Source: Tardiphaga sp051811025 (GTDB taxonomy: Bacteria > Pseudomonadota > Alphaproteobacteria > Rhizobiales > Xanthobacteraceae). Taken from it: 64,000 nt of DNA. Below are positions 9,650 through 18,654 of this stretch, piece by piece (within the stretch, counting starts at the first letter, position 1; each line of letters starts with the position of its first letter). The DNA is taken from the NCBI RefSeq assembly GCF_051811025.1, contig NZ_JBPWQE010000001.1, forward strand, positions 5,828,001 to 5,892,000, read 5' to 3'. Below the pieces are notes generated by a model. The model was not told the origin of the DNA. It worked only from the letters and a program-made list of their open reading frames with translations, and made no database searches. Made by a program: the position numbers and the translations under genes.

Positions 9650-10028
9650 AAAAGAGACGCTACCACGGCTTGCGAGGATTTGCGTCTGCCACTCGCAGAA
9701 TATCGCTCCACGCGCAATGGCGCTGTGATTCGCGTTGCTGTCGGAGAGCGGGCGACAGCTTTGGCGTGCATACGCAACTCGCTTTCTCATAAAGATATTT
9801 TCAAAAGATGCGGTGGCGAGATGACGAAAGTTCCCGTGAGCGAAATGGGCTGGTGGAATAGATGCAGTTTCGCTCTGGTTTAAAGCTTCACTTAATAAAT
9901 TCTTCGGAGATCGATGAGATAAGCATACCGTTCGAAAGCGACATTTGGCGGATGCCCGTCGCTTTCATGCGGGCTGAAATTATTCGTCTAATTTTTTGAA
10001 TACGATTATATTTATGGGAGGCGATCCG
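9650..10028. other. Intergenic region between tsaB and the PAS chemotaxis receptor
   Basis: About 380 bp without a convincing gene. It separates divergent tsaB and the receptor and must hold both promoters. The half nearer the receptor is visibly richer in A+T than its surroundings. The only clear structure is the inverted repeat at 9935-9967. A strong ribosome-binding site GGGAGG at 10016-10021 lies 7 nt before the receptor ATG. Confidence 0.6.
9935..9967. promoter_or_regulatory. Inverted repeat upstream of the PAS receptor
   Basis: Perfect 9-bp arms GAAAGCGAC and GTCGCTTTC around a 15-nt centre, 61 bp before the receptor start. It may be an operator or a leader hairpin; no known consensus is recognised. 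Confidence 0.35.
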
Positions 10029-11708
10029 ATGCTGCATTGGTTGAGCAGTTCAGAGGCGCGCGAGGGGCTGGCCTTGGCGGCAGCGATCAAAAAATCGCAA
10101 GCTGTGATCGAGTTCAGCGCTGACGGCACGATCCTCGGAGCCAATCGCAACTTTCTGTCCGCCCTTGGATATACGCTGGAAGAAATCGTCGGCAAGAACC
10201 ACGGCATGTTCGTGACGCCGGAGATGAAGAGCAGCGCGGAATATCGCGCGTTCTGGAGCAACCTCAATCGCGGCGAATACCAGGCCGGCGAGTTCAAGCG
10301 TCTCGGCAGAGGTGGCAAGGAAGTCTGGATCCAGGGCTCCTACAACCCGATCCTTGGTGGTGATGGCAAGCTCCTGAAAATCGTCAAGTTTGCCATGGAT
10401 ACAACTGCAGTGAAAATCCGCAGCATGGATGATGCCGGCAAGATCGCAGCCATCGGTCGTTCGCAGGCTGTCATCGAGTTCAGGCTCGATGGGACGATTG
10501 TCACGGCCAACGACTTGTTCCTGAATGTCATGGGTTACAATCTCGCGGAAATCGAAGGCAAACATCACAGTATGTTTGTCGATCCTGCGACGCGCGACGG
10601 CGCGGCCTATCGCGAATTCTGGGCCAGCCTCAATCGTGGTGAATATCAGGCCGCCGAATACAAGCGGATCGGCAAGAACGGCAAAGAGGTCTGGATTCTC
10701 GCGACCTACAATCCAATCCTTGATGAGACAGGCCGGCCAATCAAGGTGGTCAAGTTCGCGTCCGACGTCACCGAACAGAAGCTGCGCACGGCGAATTTTT
10801 CAGGCCAGATCGAGGCCATCGGCAAGTCGCAGGCCGTGATCGAATTTAACATGGATGGCATCGTTCTCAGCGCCAATGAGAATTTTCTGGGTGTGCTCGG
10901 CTACGCACTCTCGGAAATACAGGGCAAGCACCACAGTATGTTCGTTGTGCCGAGCGAGCGCGACGGTGCGGACTATCGCGAATTCTGGGCGGCGCTCAAG
11001 CGTGGTAACTATCAGGCGGCGGAGTACCAGCGGATCGGTAAGGGCGGCAAACAAGTCTGGATACAGGCTTCGTACAATCCGATTCTCGATCTCAATGGCA
11101 AGCCGTACAAGGTCGTGAAGTATGCCGCCGACACCACGGCGCAGGTGATCGCGCGCATGAAGAGTGAACGCGTCCGCGCGATGATGGAATCGGTCGCCGC
11201 CGGCGCAGAGGAACTGAACACGTCGGTGCGTGAAATCTCTGAAGCTATGATGAAATCAAAGACCACGGCGATGTCTGCCGTGGGCAAGGTCGAGTTGGCG
11301 GACGATCAAGCGCAGCGTCTCAGTTCCGCGGCGCAAGCCATGAGCGGCATCGTCGAACTGATCGGCAATATCACCGGCCAGATCAATCTGCTGGCGCTCA
11401 ACGCGACGATCGAATCCGCCCGGGCGGGTGAAGCCGGACGCGGCTTCGCCGTGGTGGCCTCCGAGGTGAAGAATCTTGCCAATCAGGCGAAGCAGGCGAC
11501 TGACAAGATCGCCAGCGAGATCGGTAGTCTGAACGGGATTTCTGGCGATGTGGTCGACGCGCTGAACGCGATCAAGCAGGAGATCCAGAACGTCAGCGAA
11601 TATGTGACTGCAACAGCGGCTGCGGTTGAGGAGCAGAGCACGGTGACGAATGAAATGTCGTCGAGCATGCAGCGCGCCGCAGAAGAAGCCGCAAGCATCG
11701 GGCGCTAA
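10029..11708 (+). CDS. Cytoplasmic methyl-accepting chemotaxis protein with three PAS domains
   Basis: 559 aa from ATG 10029; a TTG 33 bp upstream lacks the strong GGGAGG ribosome-binding site. Three PAS/PAC units begin at residues 22, 144 and 266, each with KSQAVIEF or RSQAVIEF, a GK(N/H)H-MFV segment and a YNPIL-DTT end, an exact 122-residue period. The MCP signalling domain (about 380-559) has the hairpin tip INLLALNATIESARAGEAGRGFAVVASE split only by its tip turn. There is no transmembrane segment, HAMP domain or C-terminal CheR pentapeptide, so it is likely a soluble redox or ligand sensor feeding CheA. It stands alone on the plus strand within a minus-strand housekeeping block. Confidence 0.92.
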   Translation: MLHWLSSSEAREGLALAAAIKKSQAVIEFSADGTILGANRNFLSALGYTLEEIVGKNHGMFVTPEMKSSAEYRAFWSNLNRGEYQAGEFKRLGRGGKEVWIQGSYNPILGGDGKLLKIVKFAMDTTAVKIRSMDDAGKIAAIGRSQAVIEFRLDGTIVTANDLFLNVMGYNLAEIEGKHHSMFVDPATRDGAAYREFWASLNRGEYQAAEYKRIGKNGKEVWILATYNPILDETGRPIKVVKFASDVTEQKLRTANFSGQIEAIGKSQAVIEFNMDGIVLSANENFLGVLGYALSEIQGKHHSMFVVPSERDGADYREFWAALKRGNYQAAEYQRIGKGGKQVWIQASYNPILDLNGKPYKVVKYAADTTAQVIARMKSERVRAMMESVAAGAEELNTSVREISEAMMKSKTTAMSAVGKVELADDQAQRLSSAAQAMSGIVELIGNITGQINLLALNATIESARAGEAGRGFAVVASEVKNLANQAKQATDKIASEIGSLNGISGDVVDALNAIKQEIQNVSEYVTATAAAVEEQSTVTNEMSSSMQRAAEEAASIGR

Positions 11709-11729
11709 GCGAAGGCTGTTCCAGAAACG

Positions 11730-11760
11730 AAAATGCCCGGGATTGTCCCGGGCATTTTTT
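11730..11760. terminator. Bidirectional rho-independent terminator
   Basis: Stem ATGCCCGGGA / TCCCGGGCAT (11733-11742 and 11746-11755) with a TTG loop. It is flanked by AAA on the left and a run of six T on the right. It lies between the convergent receptor and nfu genes and can serve both strands. Confidence 0.9.
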
Positions 11761-11782
11761 ATGTGTCGGGCTGCGACCGAAC

Positions 11783-12352
11783 TTACATCGGGCGGACTTC
11801 GATCACGTCCGGCACGAAATGCTTCAGCAGGTTCTGGATGCCGTGCTGCAGGGTTGCTGTCGATGACGGGCAGCCGGCGCACGAGCCCTTCATGTTCAGA
11901 TAGACGATACCGTCCTTGAAGCCGCGGAAAGTGATATCGCCACCGTCATTGGCCACGGCCGGGCGCACGCGAGTCTCGATCAGGTCCTTGATCGTGTCGA
12001 CGGTCTCGGCATCAGCCTCGTTGAAGAACTCGGCCTCGTCGTCGGAGATCACGTCGCCGCTCACACTGCCGTCGGCCATCAGCGGCGCGCCGGACATGTA
12101 ATGCTCCATGATGGCGCCGAGGATCGCCGGCTTGAGGTGCTGCCAGTCGCTGTCGTCCTTGGTCACGGTGACGAAGTCGGAGCCGTAGAACACGCTGGTG
12201 ACGCCCTTCACGGCGAACAGCTTTTCGGCCAGCGGCGAACGCGTTGCGGCTTCCGCGGAGGTGAATTCCATGGTGCCGCTGTCGAGTACGTCGCGGCCGG
12301 GAATGAACTTGAGCGTGGCGGGATTGGGGGTAGCTTCGGTCTGGATGAACAT
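11783..12352 (-). CDS. Nfu-type iron-sulfur cluster scaffold/carrier
   Basis: 189-aa protein with the Nfu N-terminal domain (MFIQTEATPNPATLKFIPGR, residues 1-90) and a C-terminal NifU-like domain (about 112-185). The latter has the cluster-binding CAGC at 158-161. This architecture matches alphaproteobacterial and mitochondrial NFU1 rather than the A-type fused NfuA of enterobacteria. It delivers Fe-S clusters to target enzymes. It is the last gene before the convergent terminator at 11730. In related genomes it neighbours the universal stress protein and trpS, as here. Confidence 0.93.
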   Translation of the reverse strand: MFIQTEATPNPATLKFIPGRDVLDSGTMEFTSAEAATRSPLAEKLFAVKGVTSVFYGSDFVTVTKDDSDWQHLKPAILGAIMEHYMSGAPLMADGSVSGDVISDDEAEFFNEADAETVDTIKDLIETRVRPAVANDGGDITFRGFKDGIVYLNMKGSCAGCPSSTATLQHGIQNLLKHFVPDVIEVRPM

Positions 12353-12487
12353 CGGTCTCTCCTGCGTCGCCGGTTCAAGGCCGGCGCGTGAGTATCCCTA
12401 GCAGATGGCGACGAAAAACGCACGATCAAGGCGCGAAATCGCCGAATTCGGCCTATTTTGCAGCCCCTTAGCCGTCTGAGAGGGTGG

Positions 12488-12982
12488 TTACGACAGCGCG
12501 TCGATGTCGAGGTCGTTCAGGGCGCCCGACACGATGACGACCGGCACCGGGAAAGAGCCGACTAGCTTGGCCATCATAGTGACGATCGGGCCGGGACCTT
12601 CCGCGCCGGCCGATGCAGCCAGCACCAGCATGGAAATATCGACGTCCTTGTCGATCACGTCGAGGATCTGCTCGGTGGGGTCGCCCTCGCGGATCACGCG
12701 TTCGGGCGTGATCGCAGCAATACCGTTGGCGCGGCCGGAGGCGCGGTCCAGCGCGGCATTAGCGCCTTCTTCCGCTTCGGCGCGCATGATGTCGGCAACG
12801 CCGAGCCATTGCTGGTTGCGATCCTCGGTCTCGATGATGCGCAGCATCACTACACCACCGCCGACGCGGATGGCCCAGCGGCTGGCGTAATACACCGCGC
12901 GATCCCATTCCTCGCTGTCATCGACGACCACGAGACATTTCGGCTTGTGGCCGCTTTCATAACTACGTCGCTGGGTGCTCAT
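12488..12982 (-). CDS. Universal stress protein (UspA family)
   Basis: 164-aa cytoplasmic protein with the Usp alpha/beta fold: CLVVVDDSEEWDRAVYYASR near the N-terminus, with the Asp expected at the nucleotide site, and a C-terminal segment where the ATP-binding G-x2-G-x9-G-S motif is only partly kept (AGAEGPGPIV). Role and ligand are unknown. It is positioned between trpS and nfu, as in other Rhizobiales. Confidence 0.85.
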   Translation of the reverse strand: MSTQRRSYESGHKPKCLVVVDDSEEWDRAVYYASRWAIRVGGGVVMLRIIETEDRNQQWLGVADIMRAEAEEGANAALDRASGRANGIAAITPERVIREGDPTEQILDVIDKDVDISMLVLAASAGAEGPGPIVTMMAKLVGSFPVPVVIVSGALNDLDIDALS

Positions 12983-13138
12983 GCATGTCCCGATGCTGTG
13001 GCGCGTATGATGCGCCAGAATGTGAGCGGCTTGGCAATGACGTCATGCTGCCACGGCGCAGCCGCGTTCGACAAGCGCGACGCAGAGAGCATCTGCGTCG
13101 CGTCGATTGTGGCGGAGACAAGGAAAGCGACGAGGGAA

Positions 13139-14191
13139 TTACCGCTTGTGGACGAAGCCGATGATGTCCTTCACGGACTTGATGGTTTCGGCGGCAATCA
13201 CGCCGGCGCGTTCGCCGCCATCGGCCAGAACCTGATCGACATAGGCCAGATCGGATGTCGTCAGCCGCTTCATTTCACCGGCGATCGGTGACAGTTTTTC
13301 GACAGCGAGATCGACGAGGCTCGATTTGAAGCCGGAAAACTGCGCGCCGCCGAATTCGCCGAGAATGTCAGCCTTCGACCGGTTGGACAGCGCTGCATAG
13401 ATGCCCACGAGATTGTCGGCCTCGGGACGCGGCTCCAGGCCTTTCTCTTCCGATGGCAACGGTTCCGGATCGGTCTTCGCCTTGCGGATCTTTTGCGCGA
13501 TCGTATCCGCATCGTCCGTGAGGTTGATGCGCGAATTATCCGACGCATCCGACTTCGACATCTTCTTGGTGCCGTCGCGCAGGCTCATCACGCGTGTTGC
13601 CGGACCGGTGATGACGGGCTCGGGCATCGGGAAGTAGGGACCCTCGTGGCCCTGCGCAGCAATGGACTCCGAGAAGTCGTTGTTGAACTTCTGTGAGATG
13701 TCGCGGCACAGTTCGAGGTGCTGCTTCTGGTCCTCGCCGACCGGCACATGCGTCGCGCGATACAGCAGGATGTCCGCAGCCATCAGCACCGGATAGTCGT
13801 AGAGACCCACAGACGCGTTTTCGCGGTCCTTGCCGGCCTTCTCCTTGAACTGCGTCATGCGGTTCAGCCAGCCGAGGCGAGCGACGCAGTTGAAGATCCA
13901 GGCCAGCTCGGCGTGGCCGGACACCTGGCTCTGATTGAAGATGATCTGCTTCTTCGGATCGATGCCCGATGCGATGAAGGCTGCAGTCACTTCACGGGTG
14001 TTGCGGCGCAATTCATCGGGGCCGCCCCACACGGAAATCGGCACGGTGACGGCATGCATATCAACCACGCAGTAGATGCAATTATGCGTCTCTTGCAGTT
14101 TGACGAAATTCACGATCGCGCCAAGATAGTTGCCGAGGTGGAGATTGCCCGTCGGCTGGACGCCCGAAAAAACCCGTTGAGTAAAAGCCAT
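13139..14191 (-). CDS. trpS: Tryptophanyl-tRNA synthetase
   Basis: Class I aminoacyl-tRNA synthetase charging tRNA-Trp. 350 aa, typical length. The HIGH-type signature is HLGN at 18-21 after QPTGN, and the KMSKS signature is exact at 210-214. Cytoplasmic and essential. It follows murJ on the minus strand with a 93-bp gap, the usual murJ-trpS order. Confidence 0.97.
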   Translation of the reverse strand: MAFTQRVFSGVQPTGNLHLGNYLGAIVNFVKLQETHNCIYCVVDMHAVTVPISVWGGPDELRRNTREVTAAFIASGIDPKKQIIFNQSQVSGHAELAWIFNCVARLGWLNRMTQFKEKAGKDRENASVGLYDYPVLMAADILLYRATHVPVGEDQKQHLELCRDISQKFNNDFSESIAAQGHEGPYFPMPEPVITGPATRVMSLRDGTKKMSKSDASDNSRINLTDDADTIAQKIRKAKTDPEPLPSEEKGLEPRPEADNLVGIYAALSNRSKADILGEFGGAQFSGFKSSLVDLAVEKLSPIAGEMKRLTTSDLAYVDQVLADGGERAGVIAAETIKSVKDIIGFVHKR

Positions 14192-14284
14192 CGTCTAGTT
14201 CCTGTGCGCCCGTGGTGGAATGCGGGCCAAGGGGCGTGACTTGCCATAGGCGCCGGGCGGCGTCCATTGCCAATGTGACCATGG

Positions 14285-15835
14285 CTAGATGGCAGGTGCC
14301 TTCTTGAGGGCGCCGCGGACCTCGGCCCAGCGCACTGCGCCGGTGAGCGCGAGCAGTGCTGCGTAGATTGCCAGCCCAGAAGCGATCAGGAGGCCCAGCA
14401 CGCTCGCTCGTACCAAGCTGTGGGCCTGCACCGTCCAGGGCAAGACAATATACGCGGCGAGCCATAGCAGCCCGCCCATGACCAGCGAGGACAGGACGAT
14501 GATCGGCAGCCGACGTTTTGCATCATGGTCGAGTGAGAAGCCGAAAGCCGCTGCGCTCCGGAGGATCAAAAAGGCCGCGCTGCTCCACGCCGCCAGAGCG
14601 ATCGCCGCTGCGATGCCGCTCGCACCGAATGGCCTATTCAAAACCAGTGCGGAGATGATCGCGACGAGCAGACCGATGAGCGTTGCCAGCAGCGGCGTCG
14701 TCGTGTCCTCGCGTGCGAAGAAGGCGGGCGACAAGGCTTTCACAAGCACCTGAGCGGGCAGGCCTAAAGCCAGCCATATCAGCGCACTTGCAGTCGAGGT
14801 CGTGTCGCTCGCGCTGAACGCGCCGTGTTGGAACAGAAGCTGCACGATGAGATGGCTCAATATCATCAATCCGAGCGTAGCCGGCAACGCGAGGCCGATC
14901 GCGAGTTCAAACCCGCGCGATTCCGCCTGCGCGATGGCCGCGTGATCGTCCGATCGTACGGCGCGCGTCAATGCGGGGACCAGCACAGTGCCCATGGCCG
15001 TGCCGACGATGCCGAGCGGCAGTTCGATCAGGCGGTTGGCGAAATACAGCCACGACACGGCCGCCGGAGTCGTCGATGCGATGATTGCGCCGGTGACGAT
15101 GAGAAGCTGCGGTCCGGAATTGGCGATCATGCCGGGCAGCGCTTTGCGAAAGAAGCCGCGCATCTCGCTATCGAGCGACAGCCGCAAAGGCGCCGCAAGA
15201 TTGCCGCTGGATTTCCGCAAGATCAGCATCAGCAACTGCAGTAACCCGGCAATGCCGACAGTAGCCGCCGTGGCCATAGCGGCAGTATCTGGCTCTTGCC
15301 GCCACACCAGCAGTAGGGTCATGACGGCGATCAGGGCGATGTTGAAGAGCAGCGGCGAAAATGCGGTCAATGCGAAGCGCTGCTGCGCATTCAGCAGTCC
15401 CATCATGACTGTGACGGGGCCGGCGAAGGCGAGATAGGGCAGCATCAATCGCGCATTGTCGACGGCGAGCTGCAGTGTCGGCTGGCCGACGAAACCCGGG
15501 GCAAGCAGTGCGATCACGAGCGGCATCGCAAAGCCGATCAGGATCGTCGCGACGATCAGCGCAACGCTGATGGTGCCGAGCACACGACCTGCAAAAGCTG
15601 TGGCTGCGACGGCACCCTGCGTTGTCTGGATGCGCAGCCAGGCCGGAATCAGCGCGGCATTCAGTGCGCCCTCGGTGAGCAATCGCCGGATCACGTTGAC
15701 CAGCTGAAACGCCACCAGAAAAGCATCCGCGATCGGACCTGCGCCTAGCAGCGCGGCGACCATCGCGTCGCGGGCGAAGCCCAGCAACCGCGATGCCAAA
15801 GTGCCTGTGGAAACGGTCAGGATGGAACGGATCAT
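14285..15835 (-). CDS. murJ: Lipid II flippase MurJ (MviN)
   Basis: Polytopic inner-membrane flippase that moves lipid II to the periplasm for peptidoglycan synthesis. 516 aa from ATG 15835 (MIRSILTVSTGTLASRLLGFARD, the conserved MurJ opening); a start at 15901 adds 22 residues without family similarity. About 14 membrane helices are visible. Conserved features include LLGFARDAMVA in the first helices and the QVLVKALSPAFFAREDTTTP segment about residue 360. glnD, often directly upstream in Rhizobiales, is not here; the next gene upstream is divergent adenosine kinase. Confidence 0.95.
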   Translation of the reverse strand: MIRSILTVSTGTLASRLLGFARDAMVAALLGAGPIADAFLVAFQLVNVIRRLLTEGALNAALIPAWLRIQTTQGAVAATAFAGRVLGTISVALIVATILIGFAMPLVIALLAPGFVGQPTLQLAVDNARLMLPYLAFAGPVTVMMGLLNAQQRFALTAFSPLLFNIALIAVMTLLLVWRQEPDTAAMATAATVGIAGLLQLLMLILRKSSGNLAAPLRLSLDSEMRGFFRKALPGMIANSGPQLLIVTGAIIASTTPAAVSWLYFANRLIELPLGIVGTAMGTVLVPALTRAVRSDDHAAIAQAESRGFELAIGLALPATLGLMILSHLIVQLLFQHGAFSASDTTSTASALIWLALGLPAQVLVKALSPAFFAREDTTTPLLATLIGLLVAIISALVLNRPFGASGIAAAIALAAWSSAAFLILRSAAAFGFSLDHDAKRRLPIIVLSSLVMGGLLWLAAYIVLPWTVQAHSLVRASVLGLLIASGLAIYAALLALTGAVRWAEVRGALKKAPAI

Positions 15836-15995
15836 AGAACCATCGTAAAGGGCTGTCCTTGCTGGCGCGGGGCAGAACGTGATAGTCGCTGCAGCCATCA
15901 AACCGGCCTTTACCGACGGCTCAACTTGGGCGACCGCGAGACGAGTTGAAACGGATTTTCAGCCTCATCGCAATTGCCGCAACGGGATATTCTTA

Positions 15996-16997
15996 ATGAC
16001 CTCAGCGAAATATGACGTGCTCGGAATCGGCAATGCGATTTTCGACGTGCTGGTGCAGGCCGATGACAAGTTTCTCGCCGCACATGAGATGACCAAGGGC
16101 GGTATGGCGCTGATCGACGAAGCCCGCGCCACTGCGATCTACAAGGCGATGGGCCCTGCCACCGAAATGTCCGGCGGTTCGGCCGCCAATACCATCGTCG
16201 GCCTCGCCAGCCTCGGCGCCCGCGCGGCCTATGTCGGCAAGGTCAAGGATGATCAGATCGGCACGCTCTACACCCACGACATCCGTGCTGCCGGCGTTGC
16301 GTTCGACACCAAACCCGCCACCGGCGGTCCGGCTACTGGCTGTTCCTACATCCTGGTGACGCCCGATGGCGAGCGCACCATGAACACCTATCTCGGTGCT
16401 GCGCAGGATCTGACGCCCGACGATATCGACGCCGCTGCAGTCGCGGCCTCGTCGATCGTCTATCTCGAAGGTTATCTGTGGGATCCCGCCAGCGCCAAGG
16501 AAGCCTTCGTGAAGGCCTCGAAGATCGCTCATGAGGCCAAGCGTCAGGTCGCATTGACGCTGTCGGACGCGTTCTGCGTCGGCCGCTATCGCGCAGAATT
16601 TCTCGACTTGATGCGCTCGGGTACCGTCGATCTGATCTTCGCGAACGAGGCTGAACTGACCTCGCTCTACGAAACCACGGATTTCGATGCGGCGCTCAAG
16701 CAGCTCGGTCAGGACACCAAGCTCGGCGTCGTCACCCGCAGCGAGAAGGGCTGTGTCGTGACATCGGGCGATGGCGTCGTTGCAGTGCCTGCACACAAGA
16801 TCGAGAAGCTCGTCGATACCACCGGTGCAGGCGATCTGTTCGCGGCGGGCTTCCTGTTCGGCCTGGTGCGCAACGCCGGCTATGAAAATGCCGGTAAGCT
16901 CGGCGCGATGGCCGCCGCCGAAGTCATCCAGCATATCGGCGCGCGCCCGCAGGTGTCGCTGAAGAACCTAGCTGGCAAGAACGGGTTGCCGGTTTAA
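15996..16997 (+). CDS. Adenosine kinase (PfkB/ribokinase family)
   Basis: 333-aa sugar/nucleoside kinase; phosphorylates adenosine or a related nucleoside to its monophosphate. From ATG 15996 it opens with YDVLGIGNAIFDVLVQ, the family start. GGSAANTIVGLASLGARAAYVGKV at about 55-80 is PfkB signature 1 and DTTGAGDLFAAGFLFG near 275-290 is signature 2, with the catalytic Asp in GAGD. An upstream frame to 15879 overlaps the murJ leader and is not favoured. Substrate is inferred from similarity in memory. Confidence 0.88.
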   Translation: MTSAKYDVLGIGNAIFDVLVQADDKFLAAHEMTKGGMALIDEARATAIYKAMGPATEMSGGSAANTIVGLASLGARAAYVGKVKDDQIGTLYTHDIRAAGVAFDTKPATGGPATGCSYILVTPDGERTMNTYLGAAQDLTPDDIDAAAVAASSIVYLEGYLWDPASAKEAFVKASKIAHEAKRQVALTLSDAFCVGRYRAEFLDLMRSGTVDLIFANEAELTSLYETTDFDAALKQLGQDTKLGVVTRSEKGCVVTSGDGVVAVPAHKIEKLVDTTGAGDLFAAGFLFGLVRNAGYENAGKLGAMAAAEVIQHIGARPQVSLKNLAGKNGLPV

Positions 16998-17006
16998 GGT
17001 GTTGTT

Positions 17007-17151
17007 CCCTCCCCCTTGCGGGGAGGGTGGCCGGCCTCAGGCCGGATGGGTGGGGGTGCTACACGCGCTGTAGCGTTTGTTGCGCCCCATCCGTCACGAC
17101 GCTCGCTGGCGCTCGGATCGCGCCACCCATGGCGGACGGAATTCGTCCGCC
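17007..17151. repeat. Extragenic hairpin repeat (REP-like)
   Basis: Between the convergent adenosine kinase and serine hydrolase genes there are three hairpins: CCCTCCCC/GGGGAGGG around 17007-17026, CCGGCC/GGCCGG at 17031-17045, and GGCGGACG/CGTCCGCC at 17131-17151. The segment resembles dispersed extragenic repeats seen in many Nitrobacteraceae (from memory). It may also stop transcription from either side. Its GAGGGAGGGAGAAG end at about 17178 reaches the hydrolase stop. Confidence 0.7.
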
Positions 17152-17195
17152 AGACCTCGCTGCGCGGCTGCGCCGCTTGAGGGAGGGAGAAGAAC

Positions 17196-18380
17196 TCACG
17201 CCGCCTTCTTCGCGCCTAATCCCGCATACACCGCGCGTTCGAAATCCGAAAACACCTTCAAGCAAGTCGAATCCGCAAATGGCAGCACCTGCATCATGAT
17301 GACGCCGGTGATATCTCGCGCTGGATCTATCCAGTAGTAGGTGTTGGCGAGGCCGGCCCAGGCGAGGCTGCCGGCGCTGCGGCCTTCGGCTGACTGCGCC
17401 GTATTGATCATGAAGCTGAGGCCGTATTTCTTGTCGATGCCCGGAAGGAAGTCGACATTGTTACTGGCGGTCGGCACGGCTGAGGTCATTGGCGTCATAT
17501 TGAGTTCGCCGATGTGGTTTTGGCTCATCAGCGCAATGGTCTCCGGTTTCAATATCCGATTGCCGTTGCCGGTCCCGTTATTCAGCATCATTTGAGTGAA
17601 CTTGATGTAGTCGGGGGCGGTGCCATAGAGCCCCCCGCCACCGGCGAAGAATTCCGGATCCTGTTTAATCTCGAACGGGATCGGGGTCAGTGCACCGTCG
17701 GCGCCGCGGCTGTGCATGGCAACAAGGCGCTTGCGCTGGTCGCCGCCAATCACGAAGGCGGTGTCGGTCATCCCAAGCGGCGCCAGCAAATGGTTCTGGA
17801 AATAGGCGTCAAGGCGTTCGCCGCTGACGGCCTCGACGACCTTGCCGACGAAGTCGATATTGGTGCCGTACTCCCAGCGGGTCCCGGGATCGCGCATGAT
17901 TGGCACCTTCATGGCGGCGTTCAGTCCGGAGCGAAACGGCGGAATGCCGGTTGTCTCGAGATAGCGCACCATGTCGCCGTTCCACATGTCGTAACAGAAA
18001 CCGGCGGTGTGGGTCAGCAGATGCCGCAAGGTGATCGGTTGGCGCGGCGGACGCAGTTTCGGAGTGCCTTCGCTGTTGAAACCATCCAGCACCTGCGTCT
18101 CTGCGAGGTCCTGCAGCACAGTCGCCAGCGGTGCATCCAGCGTCAATTTGTCCTGCTCCACCAGCTGCATCGCTGCAGCAGCCGTAATCGCCTTGGTCAT
18201 GGAGGCGATCCAGAACACGCTGTCCGGCGTCATGGTGGTATCTTTGGATGCGTCACGCTTGCCCAGCGCCCCTTGGTAGATGACCTCGCTCCGCGTCGCA
18301 GCCACCGCCACGGCACCGGGAATGACACCTGTTTCGCTGGCCTGCTGCAGAATCCGGTCAATCTCGACTTGAACTGACAT
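17196..18380 (-). CDS. Serine hydrolase, beta-lactamase/class VIII esterase family
   Basis: 394-aa protein of the beta-lactamase (class C) / DD-peptidase fold. The SxxK motif is SMTK at 60-63, with nucleophile Ser60 and base Lys63. The second-box tyrosine is Tyr171 in EYGTN, and a HTAG segment lies at 124-127. No signal peptide is visible (start MSVQVEIDRILQ), so it is probably a cytoplasmic esterase rather than a true beta-lactamase. The substrate is not known. Confidence 0.85.
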   Translation of the reverse strand: MSVQVEIDRILQQASETGVIPGAVAVAATRSEVIYQGALGKRDASKDTTMTPDSVFWIASMTKAITAAAAMQLVEQDKLTLDAPLATVLQDLAETQVLDGFNSEGTPKLRPPRQPITLRHLLTHTAGFCYDMWNGDMVRYLETTGIPPFRSGLNAAMKVPIMRDPGTRWEYGTNIDFVGKVVEAVSGERLDAYFQNHLLAPLGMTDTAFVIGGDQRKRLVAMHSRGADGALTPIPFEIKQDPEFFAGGGGLYGTAPDYIKFTQMMLNNGTGNGNRILKPETIALMSQNHIGELNMTPMTSAVPTASNNVDFLPGIDKKYGLSFMINTAQSAEGRSAGSLAWAGLANTYYWIDPARDITGVIMMQVLPFADSTCLKVFSDFERAVYAGLGAKKAA

Positions 18381-18570
18381 CCGTTTCCTCTCCGATTTTC
18401 TTTGATCTTACCGATTTCCGGCGCGGACATTCAACTTGGGCGCGAGGTCGTCGGTCTCGCGGATGTGATTACATTTGCGCTGGTTTTAGCATTTGAGGGG
18501 AACCATATCGGGCTTGGGAGCGAGTTTCATCGCGCCCTGGAACGAAATTGGCGCAGCTGTGTTCAAAAAA

Positions 18571-18584
18571 TGACGTGAACGTCA
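18571..18584. promoter_or_regulatory. Palindrome TGACGT-GA-ACGTCA
   Basis: Perfect 6-bp arms around a 2-bp centre, preceded by a run of six A, 70 bp upstream of the small gene at 18655. Could be an operator; no known regulator consensus is assigned. Confidence 0.3.
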
Positions 18585-18654
18585 AAGCGCTTTCCGACAC
18601 TAACCCGTAAGACCATGAGTAACACGTGCAGCGTGTCAGCTGCGGAGACCGACG

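Noticed and set aside
12441..12452. Palindrome GCCGAATTCGGC between nfu and the universal stress gene
   Set aside because: Only a 12-bp dyad with no T-run on the transcribed strand; likely chance in high-GC DNA.
17196..18380. Reading the serine hydrolase as a beta-lactamase resistance gene
   Set aside because: No signal peptide and only the SxxK/Tyr motifs shared by many esterases; resistance function is not supported.
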